From Micromonospora rifamycinica (GTDB lineage: Bacteria > Actinomycetota > Actinomycetes > Mycobacteriales > Micromonosporaceae): DNA of 64,000 nt. The DNA is taken from positions 5,400,001 through 5,464,000 of the forward strand of contig NZ_LT607752.1 in NCBI RefSeq assembly GCF_900090265.1. Direction: 5' to 3'. This document shows, piece after piece, positions 25,140-33,223 of the stretch (position 1 is its first letter; the number at the start of each line of letters is the position of its first letter). The translations under genes and the position numbers were made by a program. Below the pieces are notes generated by a model. It had not been told where the DNA came from, did not search any database, and worked only from the letters and a program-made list of their open reading frames with translations.

Positions 25140-26086
25140 CCACACTCGACACCGACGCCCGGCCGGCGGTCACCACCAGCACCCTGGATCTCGCCGGGGT
25201 CTCCCGCTGGTACGGCAACGTGGTGGCGGTCAACGACGTCACCATGCGGCTCGGCCCCGGGGTGACCGGCCTGCTCGGCCCGAACGGCGCGGGTAAGACC
25301 ACCCTGCTGCACATGATGGCCGGCTTCCTCGCCCCCTCCCGGGGCACGCTCACCCTCGACGGCGAGTCCACCTGGCGCAACCCGGCCGTCTACCGCCGGC
25401 TCGGGCTGGTCAGCGAGCGCGAGGCGGTGCACTCCTTCCTCACCGCCAAGGAGTTCGTGCTGGCCAGCGCCAAGCTGCACCGGCTGACCGATCCGGAGGC
25501 CGCGACCCGCCGGGCGATCGAGCTGGTCGAGATGACCGACGCGCAGGACCGCCGGATCGGCACCTACTCCAAGGGGATGCGGCAGCGCACCCGGGTGGCC
25601 GCCGCGCTGGTGCACGACCCGCAGGTGCTGCTGCTCGACGAGCCGTTCAACGGGATGGACCCGCGCCAGCGGCTGCACATGATGGGCCTGCTGCACTCCC
25701 TCGGTGACGCCGGGCGGACGATCTTGTTCAGCTCGCACATCCTGGAGGAGGTCGAGCAGGTCTCCGGCACGGTGCAGGTGATGGTGGCGGGCCGGCTGGC
25801 CGCCTCCGGCGACTTCCGGACCATCCGCCGGCTGATGACCAACCGGCCGCACGTCTTCGCGGTCCGCTCCACCGACGACCGGGCGCTGGCCGTGGCGCTG
25901 ATGGCCGACCCGTCGGTCGCCGGCGTCGAGCTGGACAAGACCGGCCTGACCGTACGCGCCGGCGACTACGGCGCGTTCACCCGGGCGCTGCCCAGGATCG
26001 CGCTCGCCCGGCAGATCCGGGTCCGGCAGTTGACCCCCGAGGACGAGTCCCTGGAGAGCGTCTTCTCCTACCTGGTGGAGGCCTGA
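25136..26086 (+). CDS. ABC transporter ATPase (ABC-2 type system, second pair)
   Basis: 316 residues from the ATG at 25136, which overlaps the preceding stop. Walker A Gly-Pro-Asn-Gly-Ala-Gly-Lys-Thr-Thr is near 48, the signature-like Tyr-Ser-Lys-Gly-Met-Arg-Gln-Arg near 144, and Walker B Val-Leu-Leu-Leu-Asp-Glu-Pro-Phe-Asn-Gly-Met-Asp near 162. The C-terminal 90 residues form a regulatory extension without a known motif. It is paired with the permease gene that starts at its stop codon. It differs enough from the first ATPase to be an old duplicate rather than a recent one. Confidence 0.92.
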   Translation: MTTLDTDARPAVTTSTLDLAGVSRWYGNVVAVNDVTMRLGPGVTGLLGPNGAGKTTLLHMMAGFLAPSRGTLTLDGESTWRNPAVYRRLGLVSEREAVHSFLTAKEFVLASAKLHRLTDPEAATRRAIELVEMTDAQDRRIGTYSKGMRQRTRVAAALVHDPQVLLLDEPFNGMDPRQRLHMMGLLHSLGDAGRTILFSSHILEEVEQVSGTVQVMVAGRLAASGDFRTIRRLMTNRPHVFAVRSTDDRALAVALMADPSVAGVELDKTGLTVRAGDYGAFTRALPRIALARQIRVRQLTPEDESLESVFSYLVEA

Positions 26087-26796
26087 TGTCGACCGTTTCC
26101 TGGATCACCGCGCGCGGACTCTTCGGCCGTCGCCGGTTCCTCATGCTGCTGCCGCTGCCGGCGGTGCTGGTGCTGCTCGCCGTCCTCTGCCGGTCGCTCG
26201 GGGTGGACCCGGGCGAGTGGGCGCCGCCGGTGCTGGTCGGCCTCGGCCTGGCCGTGGTGCTGCCGGTGGTGGCGCTCATCGTCGGCACCGGCGTGCTGGG
26301 CGCGGAGATCGACGACGGCACGGTGGTGCACATCCTGACCAAGCCGCTGCCACGCTGGCAGATCGTGCTGCCGAAGCTCGCGGTGGCCGCCGGGGTCAGC
26401 GCGGTCACCGTCGCCGTGCCGCTCTACGTCGCGGGCGTGCTGGCCGACTCGGTACGCCTCGGTCTGGCCCTCGTCGTCGCCTCGGCGGTCGGCGCGCTGG
26501 CCTACTCGGCGCTGTTCCTGGCGCTCAGCCTGGTCACCCGGCGGCCGGTGCTGCTCGGCCTGGTCTACGTGCTGATCTGGGAGGGGCTGCTGGGCAACTT
26601 CGTCAGCGGCACCAGGGTGCTGTCGATCCAGCAGTGGGTGATCGCCCTGGCCGACCGGATGGCCCCCACCGCGCTGCTGTCGACCACCGTGTCGGTGCCG
26701 GTCGCGCTGGTGCTGACCGCCCTGGTGAGCGTCGGCTTCACCGTGCTGGCGATCGACCGGCTCCGCTCCTTCAGCATCGCCGGCGAAACCAGCTGA
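26086..26796 (+). CDS. ABC-2 type transporter permease (second pair)
   Basis: 236 residues with about six hydrophobic segments filling nearly the whole chain. A loop Glu-Ile-Asp-Asp-Gly-Thr-Val-Val-His-Ile-Leu-Thr-Lys-Pro-Leu-Pro-Arg near 73-90 matches the cytoplasmic ATPase-facing loop of ABC-2 permeases and resembles the loop in the first permease. Its start overlaps the stop of the second ATPase by one base. It is the last gene of the operon, with a strong terminator 7 bp after the stop, shared with the convergent valS. Confidence 0.88.
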   Translation: MSTVSWITARGLFGRRRFLMLLPLPAVLVLLAVLCRSLGVDPGEWAPPVLVGLGLAVVLPVVALIVGTGVLGAEIDDGTVVHILTKPLPRWQIVLPKLAVAAGVSAVTVAVPLYVAGVLADSVRLGLALVVASAVGALAYSALFLALSLVTRRPVLLGLVYVLIWEGLLGNFVSGTRVLSIQQWVIALADRMAPTALLSTTVSVPVALVLTALVSVGFTVLAIDRLRSFSIAGETS

Positions 26797-26803
26797 CCGA
26801 CCC

Positions 26804-26843
26804 GTCGGGGTGGCGGTGTCCGCACGGGCACCGCCACCCCGAC
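26804..26843. terminator. Bidirectional terminator between the ABC operon and valS
   Basis: Perfect 15-bp arms (26804-26818 and 26829-26843), 10-nt loop, between convergent gene ends. Confidence 0.87.
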
Positions 26844-26865
26844 GTCGGCGGGTGGCCGCCGACGG

Positions 26866-29481
26866 TCAGAAGGCGCTGGCGATGACGAGTTCGGGGGTGC
26901 GGTCGGGGAGCAGGTCGAGGGTGGTGATCCGGCCGGCGGCGCGCACGTCGTCGGCGATCAGGGTGAGCTGGTCGAGCAGGGCGGCCGGCCCCAGCGCCTC
27001 GGCCAGCGGGATCTCCGCCCGCATCGACAGCTTGCGGTCGGACTTGGCCCGCCGGACCTGGGCCAGGGCGTCCCCGGCCAGCCGGAGCAGGGCCGGGTCA
27101 CCGGTGCCGGTGATCGCCCGGTCCACCTCGTAGGTGGTGGGCCAGGTGGCCCGGTGCACCGAGCCGTACCGCCACCACGACCAGACCTCCTCGGTCACGT
27201 ACGGCAGCACCGGGGCGAAGAGCCGTAGCTGCACCGACAGGGCGGTGGCCAGCGCCGCACGGGCCGAGTCGGCCCCCGGCCCGGTCCCGTAGGCGCGTTC
27301 CTTCACCAACTCGATGTAGTCGTCGCAGAACCGCCAGAAGAACGCCTCGGTGGCCTGCAACGCGGCGGTGTGGTCGTACCCGTCGAAGGCGGTGGTGGCG
27401 GCGGTGACCACGGTGGAGAGTTCGGCGAGCATGGCGGTGTCCAGTGGGGCGGTGGCGGGGGCGCGCAGCGCGTCGGCGGCGCCCAGCCCGAGCGCGAACT
27501 TCGACGCGTTGAGCAGCTTGGTGGCCAGCCGCCGGCCCACCCGGATCTGCGCCGGGTCGAAGGCCAGGTCCATGCCGGGCCGACCGTTGGCCGCCCAGTA
27601 GCGGACCGCGTCCGAGCCGTGCTGCTCCAGCAGCGCCATCGGGGTGACCACGTTCCCCTTGGACTTGGACATCTTCTTGCGGTCCGGGTCGAGGATCCAG
27701 CCGGAGAGCACCGCGTCCCGCCAGGGCAGCACCCCGTGTTCCAGGTGGGCGCGGACCACGGTGGCGAAGAGCCAGGTCCGGATGATCTCCTGCCCCTGCG
27801 GACGCAGGTCCATCGGGAAGACCCGGTCGAACAGCTCCGGGTCGGTCTCCCAGCCGCCGACGATCTGCGGGGTCAACGACGAGGTGGCCCAGGTGTCCAG
27901 CACGTCCGGGTCGCCGACGAAACCGCCGGGCACGCCGCGCTGCGACTCGTCGTAGCCGGGCGGCGGTTCGCTGGACGGGTCGATCGGCAACGACGCCTCG
28001 TGGGGTGTGAGAGGGTTGGCGTGGTCCGGCTCGCCAACGGCGTCGAGCCGGTACCACACCGGCACCGGCACCCCGAAGAAGCGCTGCCGGCTGACCAGCC
28101 AGTCGCCGGTCAGCCCACCCACCCAGTGCGCGTAGCGGTGCGCCATGTGCTCCGGCACCCAGCGCAGCTCGTCGCCCCGGGCCAGCAGCTCCGCCCGCAG
28201 CCCGGCGTCCCGCCCGCCGTTGCGCAGATACCACTGCCGGGTCGAGACGATCTCCAGCGGCCGGTCGCCACGCTCGTAGAACTTCACCGGGTGGGTGATC
28301 TCGCGCGGCTCGCCGACCAGGTCGCCGGTCTCCCGCAGCAGCTCCACCAGGGTCCGCCGGGCGGCGTTGACCGGCTGCCCGGCCAGCGCCGCGTAGGGTG
28401 CGGCCGGCACGCCGGCCGGTGGCTCGGCCAGCAGCCGACCGTCCCGGCCGATCACCACCCGGGTCTCCAGGGTGAGGTCCCGCCACCAGGTCACGTCGGT
28501 CAGGTCACCGAACGTGCAGACCATCGCGACGCCGGTGCCCTTGCCCGGGTCCGCCAGCGGATGCGCCCGCACCGGCACCTCGACCCCGAACACGGGGGTA
28601 CGCACGGTCGCGCCCACCAGATCGGCGTACCGCTCGTCGTCCGGGTGGCAGACCAGCGCCACGCAGGCCGGCAGCAGCTCAGGCCGGGTGGTGTCGATCA
28701 GCACCTCCCGCCCGCCCGGCCCGGCGAACCGCAGCCGGTGGTACGCCCCCGGGCGCTCCCGGTCCTCCAGCTCCGCCTGCGCCACGGCGGTGCCGAAGCC
28801 GACGTCCCAGAGCGTCGGCGCCTCCGCCTGGTACGCCTCGCCCCGGGCCAGGTTGCGCAGGAACATCCGCTGCGAGGTGGCCCGGGCGGCCCGCCCGATC
28901 GTGGTGTACGTCAGCGACCAGTCCACCGACAGCCCGAGCCGCCGCCAGAGCGCCTCGAAGACCTGCTCGTCGTCGGCGGTCAACCGCTCGCACAGCTCGA
29001 CGAAGTTGCGGCGGGAGACCGGGGTCGGCTCCCGGCGGCGGGCCTCGGTGACCGGGGCGTCGGGCGGCTGCCACGCCGGGTCGTACGGCAGGGACGGGTC
29101 ACAGCGCACCCCGTGGACGTTCTGCACCCGGCGTTCGGTGGGCAGGCCGTTGTCGTCCCAGCCCATCGGGTAGAACACGTTGCGGCCCCGCATCCGTTGG
29201 AACCGGGCCACCGTGTCGGTGTGCGTGTACGAGAAGACGTGCCCCATGTGCAGCTCGCCGGAGACCGTCGGCGGCGGGGTGTCGATGGAGTACACGTCGT
29301 CGCCCCGGCCCCGGCGACCCGGCGTCCCGGCGGTCGCCCCGCGACCCGCTACGGTCGCCCCCGCCCGGTCGAACGCGTACGTGCCCTCCTCCTGCCAGCG
29401 ACGCGCCCAGCGCTCCTCGATGCCGTCCAGGGTGGGACGTTCGGGAACACCGGCGCGGGCCGTCCTCGCCGTGTCAGTCAT
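26866..29481 (-). CDS. valS: Valyl-tRNA synthetase
   Basis: Charges tRNA-Val with valine. 871 residues from the ATG at 29481 (Met-Thr-Asp-Thr); a GTG at 29517 is less likely. The HIGH-type motif is Gly-Glu-Leu-His-Met-Gly-His-Val near residue 78, followed by Gly-Trp-Asp-Asp-Asn-Gly-Leu-Pro-Thr-Glu-Arg-Arg-Val. The editing domain spans about 200-430 with Asp-Thr-Thr-Arg-Pro-Glu-Leu. The KMSKS loop is Lys-Lys-Met-Ser-Lys-Ser-Lys-Gly-Asn near 594. The anticodon-binding domain follows, but the chain ends shortly after Val-Arg-Arg-Ala-Lys-Ser. The C-terminal coiled-coil arm of E. coli ValRS is absent, and the Pro-Thr-Glu-Arg-Arg stretch is of the archaeal-like class. An insertion rich in Gly/Arg lies near 45-60. 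Confidence 0.96.
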   Translation of the reverse strand: MTDTARTARAGVPERPTLDGIEERWARRWQEEGTYAFDRAGATVAGRGATAGTPGRRGRGDDVYSIDTPPPTVSGELHMGHVFSYTHTDTVARFQRMRGRNVFYPMGWDDNGLPTERRVQNVHGVRCDPSLPYDPAWQPPDAPVTEARRREPTPVSRRNFVELCERLTADDEQVFEALWRRLGLSVDWSLTYTTIGRAARATSQRMFLRNLARGEAYQAEAPTLWDVGFGTAVAQAELEDRERPGAYHRLRFAGPGGREVLIDTTRPELLPACVALVCHPDDERYADLVGATVRTPVFGVEVPVRAHPLADPGKGTGVAMVCTFGDLTDVTWWRDLTLETRVVIGRDGRLLAEPPAGVPAAPYAALAGQPVNAARRTLVELLRETGDLVGEPREITHPVKFYERGDRPLEIVSTRQWYLRNGGRDAGLRAELLARGDELRWVPEHMAHRYAHWVGGLTGDWLVSRQRFFGVPVPVWYRLDAVGEPDHANPLTPHEASLPIDPSSEPPPGYDESQRGVPGGFVGDPDVLDTWATSSLTPQIVGGWETDPELFDRVFPMDLRPQGQEIIRTWLFATVVRAHLEHGVLPWRDAVLSGWILDPDRKKMSKSKGNVVTPMALLEQHGSDAVRYWAANGRPGMDLAFDPAQIRVGRRLATKLLNASKFALGLGAADALRAPATAPLDTAMLAELSTVVTAATTAFDGYDHTAALQATEAFFWRFCDDYIELVKERAYGTGPGADSARAALATALSVQLRLFAPVLPYVTEEVWSWWRYGSVHRATWPTTYEVDRAITGTGDPALLRLAGDALAQVRRAKSDRKLSMRAEIPLAEALGPAALLDQLTLIADDVRAAGRITTLDLLPDRTPELVIASAF

Positions 29482-29563
29482 CGGTCGATCGTAGGCAGCC
29501 ACCGACCGCCCGCCCACCGGCTTTACCCGGTGTGGTCGGACGGGTCCTGTCGGGTGGGCGTCC

Positions 29564-31144
29564 CTACCGGCGGGAGGAGGTGGTCGGCGGGGCGAGCAGC
29601 GGCCCCTTGGTGGCGATCTGGAAGTCGAGCCCGGTGCGGTCGTTGACCCGGTCGAGGATCACCGAGACCGCCGCGTAGGTGTTCTTCTCGTTCGGGTTGG
29701 TGCAGGGGCCCTCGCCGGGGTCGCCGTTGTTGAGGATGCCCAGCGCCCGCCCGTCGGACTCGGTGAACAGCGGGCCGCCGCTGTCGCCCGGCCGGGCGCA
29801 GACCCGCACGTCGATGCCGCCGCTGGTCTTGCCGATGACCTCGCCGCAGCGGGTGCCCGGCAGGTAGCCGGCCCCGGCCCCGGAGTCGACGTACTGCTCG
29901 CCGGCCTTCGGGGTGTACGCCGATCCGGTGGCGCAGACCACCCAGCCGGCCTGCACCGAGGCGTACGGCGTGACACCGGTGACCGGCACGTCCCGGCTAC
30001 CCTTGCCGGCGCAGGCCGGATTGTCGGCCACGCACCAGTAGTTGACCAGGCTGGGCGTGCTGCCGACGCTGCGCCTCGGGTACGCCCACCGGGTCGCCGC
30101 ACCCTCGGCGTACGGCAGGATCGAGTAGTCGTAGGGGAAGTCGTTCTCGGCCAGCACCGGGTTGGTCGACTCGACGCCCACCGGCACCTTCGGCCCCAGG
30201 AACTGGTGCCAGGTGTCGTCCACGCGCTGGTGCCGGCCGCCGACCACGCAGTGCCCGGCGGTCAGCACGTAGTACCGCCCGGACTTCGCCCGGACGTTGA
30301 ACCCGCTGGTGCAGCCGCCGACGCTGCCGTCGTCGCGGGGTACGTCCAGCCGGATGCCGCCGCGCATCGGCGGCTGCGGGCAGTAGCGCGGGTCGCACGC
30401 CTTGGGGATCGTGGCGCCGTCGAGGCGGGCCTGGGCCCGGACCGGCACCCCGGCCGAGCCGAGCGCACCGGCCAGCCGGGCGTCGTCGGCCGGCACCGCG
30501 TCGCCGGTGAGCACCAGCACCGTGTTGGCCCGCTCGTCGACCAGCACGTCCCGACCGGCGGTGACGCCCAGCGTGCCGGCCAGCCGGGTCGCCGCCGCGT
30601 CGAGGTCACGCCGCGAGTGGCGGACCGGGACGACGGTGACGTGCCGGGCGTCCGGCAGCCCGGCGACCGCCGCGGCGACCGGCGTCGGATCGGTGGCGGC
30701 GATGGTGAGCACCCCGCCGCCCGCCTGGTCCAGCCACATCCCCGCGTACGAACCGGGGAAGCGGGCGGCGAGCGTGTCGGCCAGCGGCGCGGACAACTCC
30801 TGGAGGGCGAGTCGGCGGGCGGCCTCGCCCGGGGTGACCCGGTAGCGACCGCTCAGGTAGCCCACCGAGGCGGGCGCGGCCTGCGCCACCTGCGCCGCCG
30901 GACGGGTCACCACCGGCGCCGGGGGCGGGGCGGCCGACGCCGCGGCCCGCCCGGCGGTGCCGGCGCGGGTCGCCGCCGGAACCTCCGCGGCGACCGGGAC
31001 CGACCCGGCGGACCAGGCCCCGCCGGTCGAGCCGGTGGCGACGGCCGGGCCGGCGGGCCTACCGACGGCCAGTGCCACCCCCGACGTTCCCACCGTGCCC
31101 AGCGCCAACGCCGCTGCCAGCACCGCTCGCCCACGAATCCGCAC
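29564..31144 (-). CDS. Secreted trypsin-like serine protease with pro-region (streptogrisin/alpha-lytic type)
   Basis: 526 residues. A signal peptide (about 1-27, ending Val-Ala-Leu-Ala-Val-Gly) is followed by an Ala/Pro-rich spacer and a pro-domain of about 180 residues. The catalytic domain starts near residue 285 with Gly-Gly-Cys-Thr-Ser-Gly-Phe. The triad is His in Leu-Thr-Ala-Gly-His-Cys, Asp in Phe-Pro-Tyr-Asp-Tyr-Ser-Ile, and Ser in Arg-Pro-Gly-Asp-Ser-Gly-Gly-Pro-Leu. Six to eight cysteines suggest disulfides, as in extracellular proteases. The long pro-domain probably acts as a folding chaperone and inhibitor, as known for this family. It is transcribed alone, between the ABC exporter and valS on the same strand. 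Specificity cannot be assigned. Confidence 0.92.
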   Translation of the reverse strand: MRIRGRAVLAAALALGTVGTSGVALAVGRPAGPAVATGSTGGAWSAGSVPVAAEVPAATRAGTAGRAAASAAPPPAPVVTRPAAQVAQAAPASVGYLSGRYRVTPGEAARRLALQELSAPLADTLAARFPGSYAGMWLDQAGGGVLTIAATDPTPVAAAVAGLPDARHVTVVPVRHSRRDLDAAATRLAGTLGVTAGRDVLVDERANTVLVLTGDAVPADDARLAGALGSAGVPVRAQARLDGATIPKACDPRYCPQPPMRGGIRLDVPRDDGSVGGCTSGFNVRAKSGRYYVLTAGHCVVGGRHQRVDDTWHQFLGPKVPVGVESTNPVLAENDFPYDYSILPYAEGAATRWAYPRRSVGSTPSLVNYWCVADNPACAGKGSRDVPVTGVTPYASVQAGWVVCATGSAYTPKAGEQYVDSGAGAGYLPGTRCGEVIGKTSGGIDVRVCARPGDSGGPLFTESDGRALGILNNGDPGEGPCTNPNEKNTYAAVSVILDRVNDRTGLDFQIATKGPLLAPPTTSSRR

Positions 31145-31288
31145 GCCGCAACCTCCCCGTATGCCCGGCGATCCGACCGGCCCTGCCCGGCCGCCCCGGG
31201 TGTACCGGGAGGTGGACGGGGTGCGGCCGATCGACGAGAGCCGAGTCTAACCGCCGTCGGGGCTCCCGGACGCCCCGCCCGGGCGCCC

Positions 31289-33223
31289 TCAGACCAGCGA
31301 GTCGCGCCACTGCCGGTGCAGCGCGGCGTACCGGCCGTCGGTGGCGGCCAGCCGGGCCGGCGGGCCGTCCTCGACGATCCGTCCGCAGTCGACGACCAGC
31401 ACCCGGTCGGCGGTCTCCACGGTGGAGAGCCGGTGTGCGATCACCAGCGCCGTCCGGTCCCGCAGCACGGTGGCCAACGCCCGCTGGACGAGCCGCTCGG
31501 TCGGCACGTCGAGCGACGACGTGGCCTCGTCCAGGATCAGCACCCGGGGGTCGGCCAGGAACGCGCGGGCGAACGCGACGAGCTGTCGTTGCCCGGCGGA
31601 GAGCCGGCCACCGCGCCGGTGCACCTCGGTGTCGTACCCGTCGGGCAGGGCGGCGATGAAGTCGTGCGCCCCGATCGCCCGCGCCGCCGCCTGCACCGCC
31701 GCGTCGGTGGCGTCCGGCCGGCCGAACCGGATGTTCTCCGCCACCGAGCCGCCGAACAGGTGGTTCTCCTGGGTCACCAGCACCACCGCGCGCCGCAGGT
31801 CGGCGTCGGCCACCTCCCGCAGGTCGACGCCGTCCAGCTCGATCGTGCCGTCGTCCGGGTCGTGGAAACGGGCGAGCAGCTTCGCCACCGTCGACTTGCC
31901 CGCGCCGGTCGGGCCGATCAGGGCCACCGTCTGCCCGGCCGGCACGACCAGGTCCAGCCCGGCCAGGATCGGCGTCTGCGGCCGGTAGCCGAAGGAGACC
32001 GAGCGGAAGGTCACCGCGCCCCGCCCCGGCCCGGCCGGCAACGGCACCGGCGACGTCGGTTCGGGCACCCCGGGCCGCTCGTCGAGCACCCCGGCCAGCT
32101 TCTCCAGGGCGGCGGTCGCCGACTGCAGGGAGTTGTAGAACTGGCTCAGCTCCTGCATCGGCTCGAAGAACCGGCGCAGGTAGAGCAGGAACGCGGCGAG
32201 CACCCCCACGTCGGTGTCACCGCCCAGCACCCGCCAGCCGCCGTACCCGAGCACCGACGCCACGGTGACGTTGCCGATCACCTTGATCCCCGGCGAGTAG
32301 GTGGCGATCAGCCGGAACCCGTGCAGGCTGGCCTGCCGGAACTCGTCGTTGACCGCCACGAAGATCTGCTGGTTGCGCGGCTCGCGGCGGAACGCCTGCA
32401 CCGCCCGGATACCGCGCAGCGACTCCACGAAGTGGACGATCACCAGGGCCATCGCCTCCCGACTGCGCCGGTAGGCGTGCGCCGAGGAGCGGGCGAACCA
32501 GCGGGACAGCCAGAACAGGAAGGGGAACGCCAGCAGGGTCACCGCCGCCAGCGGCAGGTCCAGCCAGAGCAGGATGGCGGCGACCGACAGCACCGACAGC
32601 GCGGCGGCGACCAGGGTGTCGATCCCGCCGTCGACCAGCTCGGCGATGGAGTCCACGTCACTGGTGAGCCGGGACACCACCCGACCCGAGGTGTAGCGCT
32701 CGTGGAAGCCGACGGAGAGGGTCAGCAGGTGGCCGTACACCCGCTGGCGGAGCTGGAGCAGGACGGCCTGGCCGATCCGGGCGGAGCGGACGAGGTAGCC
32801 GCGGCGGGCGGCGTACTCGGTGACGGCCGCGACGGTGAACGCGCCGGCGACGGCGGCCAGCGGACCCGGGTCACCGGCCCGCAGCGGCGGCACCGCCCTG
32901 TCGATACCGAGCATGACCAGGTACGGCCCGGCCATCGCGGCGGTGTTCTGGGCGAGCAGCAGGGCCACCGCCACACCGAGCGGTCGGCGGTGCGGGCGGA
33001 GCAGGTCCCGCAGCAGCGCCCGACTGCGCCGACGCAGGCGGGCCACCGCCTCGGGCGAGTCGTCCTCGGCGTGGCTGCGGTCGGCGTCCGGATCGGTGGC
33101 CAGCCCCCGCCAGTGGGACAGCGCGGCGGTGGTCCGTTCGTCGCCCCCGGCGGTGCCGTGCTGCCGGTGCGGGTGGTCGCCGCCTCCGGCGGTGCCGTGC
33201 TGCCCGTGCGGGTGGGGGCTCAC
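31289..33223 (-). CDS. Heterodimeric ABC exporter, subunit with canonical ATP site
   Basis: 644 residues from the GTG at 33223, which overlaps the stop of the partner gene (GTGA). A hydrophilic N-terminus of about 75 residues contains a duplicated His-Pro-His-x-Gln-His-Gly-Thr-Ala-Gly-Gly segment. Six membrane helices follow (about 80-370). The nucleotide-binding domain has Walker A Gly-Pro-Thr-Gly-Ala-Gly-Lys-Ser-Thr near 435, Walker B Val-Leu-Ile-Leu-Asp-Glu-Ala-Thr-Ser-Ser-Leu-Asp with the catalytic Glu, and H-loop Ile-Ala-His-Arg. The signature is Arg-Leu-Ser-Ala-Gly-Gln, slightly off the Ser-Gly-Gly-Gln consensus. Together with the partner's Asp-for-Glu change this fits an asymmetric exporter. 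The substrate is unknown; drugs or lipids are typical. Confidence 0.92.
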   Translation of the reverse strand: MSPHPHGQHGTAGGGDHPHRQHGTAGGDERTTAALSHWRGLATDPDADRSHAEDDSPEAVARLRRRSRALLRDLLRPHRRPLGVAVALLLAQNTAAMAGPYLVMLGIDRAVPPLRAGDPGPLAAVAGAFTVAAVTEYAARRGYLVRSARIGQAVLLQLRQRVYGHLLTLSVGFHERYTSGRVVSRLTSDVDSIAELVDGGIDTLVAAALSVLSVAAILLWLDLPLAAVTLLAFPFLFWLSRWFARSSAHAYRRSREAMALVIVHFVESLRGIRAVQAFRREPRNQQIFVAVNDEFRQASLHGFRLIATYSPGIKVIGNVTVASVLGYGGWRVLGGDTDVGVLAAFLLYLRRFFEPMQELSQFYNSLQSATAALEKLAGVLDERPGVPEPTSPVPLPAGPGRGAVTFRSVSFGYRPQTPILAGLDLVVPAGQTVALIGPTGAGKSTVAKLLARFHDPDDGTIELDGVDLREVADADLRRAVVLVTQENHLFGGSVAENIRFGRPDATDAAVQAAARAIGAHDFIAALPDGYDTEVHRRGGRLSAGQRQLVAFARAFLADPRVLILDEATSSLDVPTERLVQRALATVLRDRTALVIAHRLSTVETADRVLVVDCGRIVEDGPPARLAATDGRYAALHRQWRDSLV

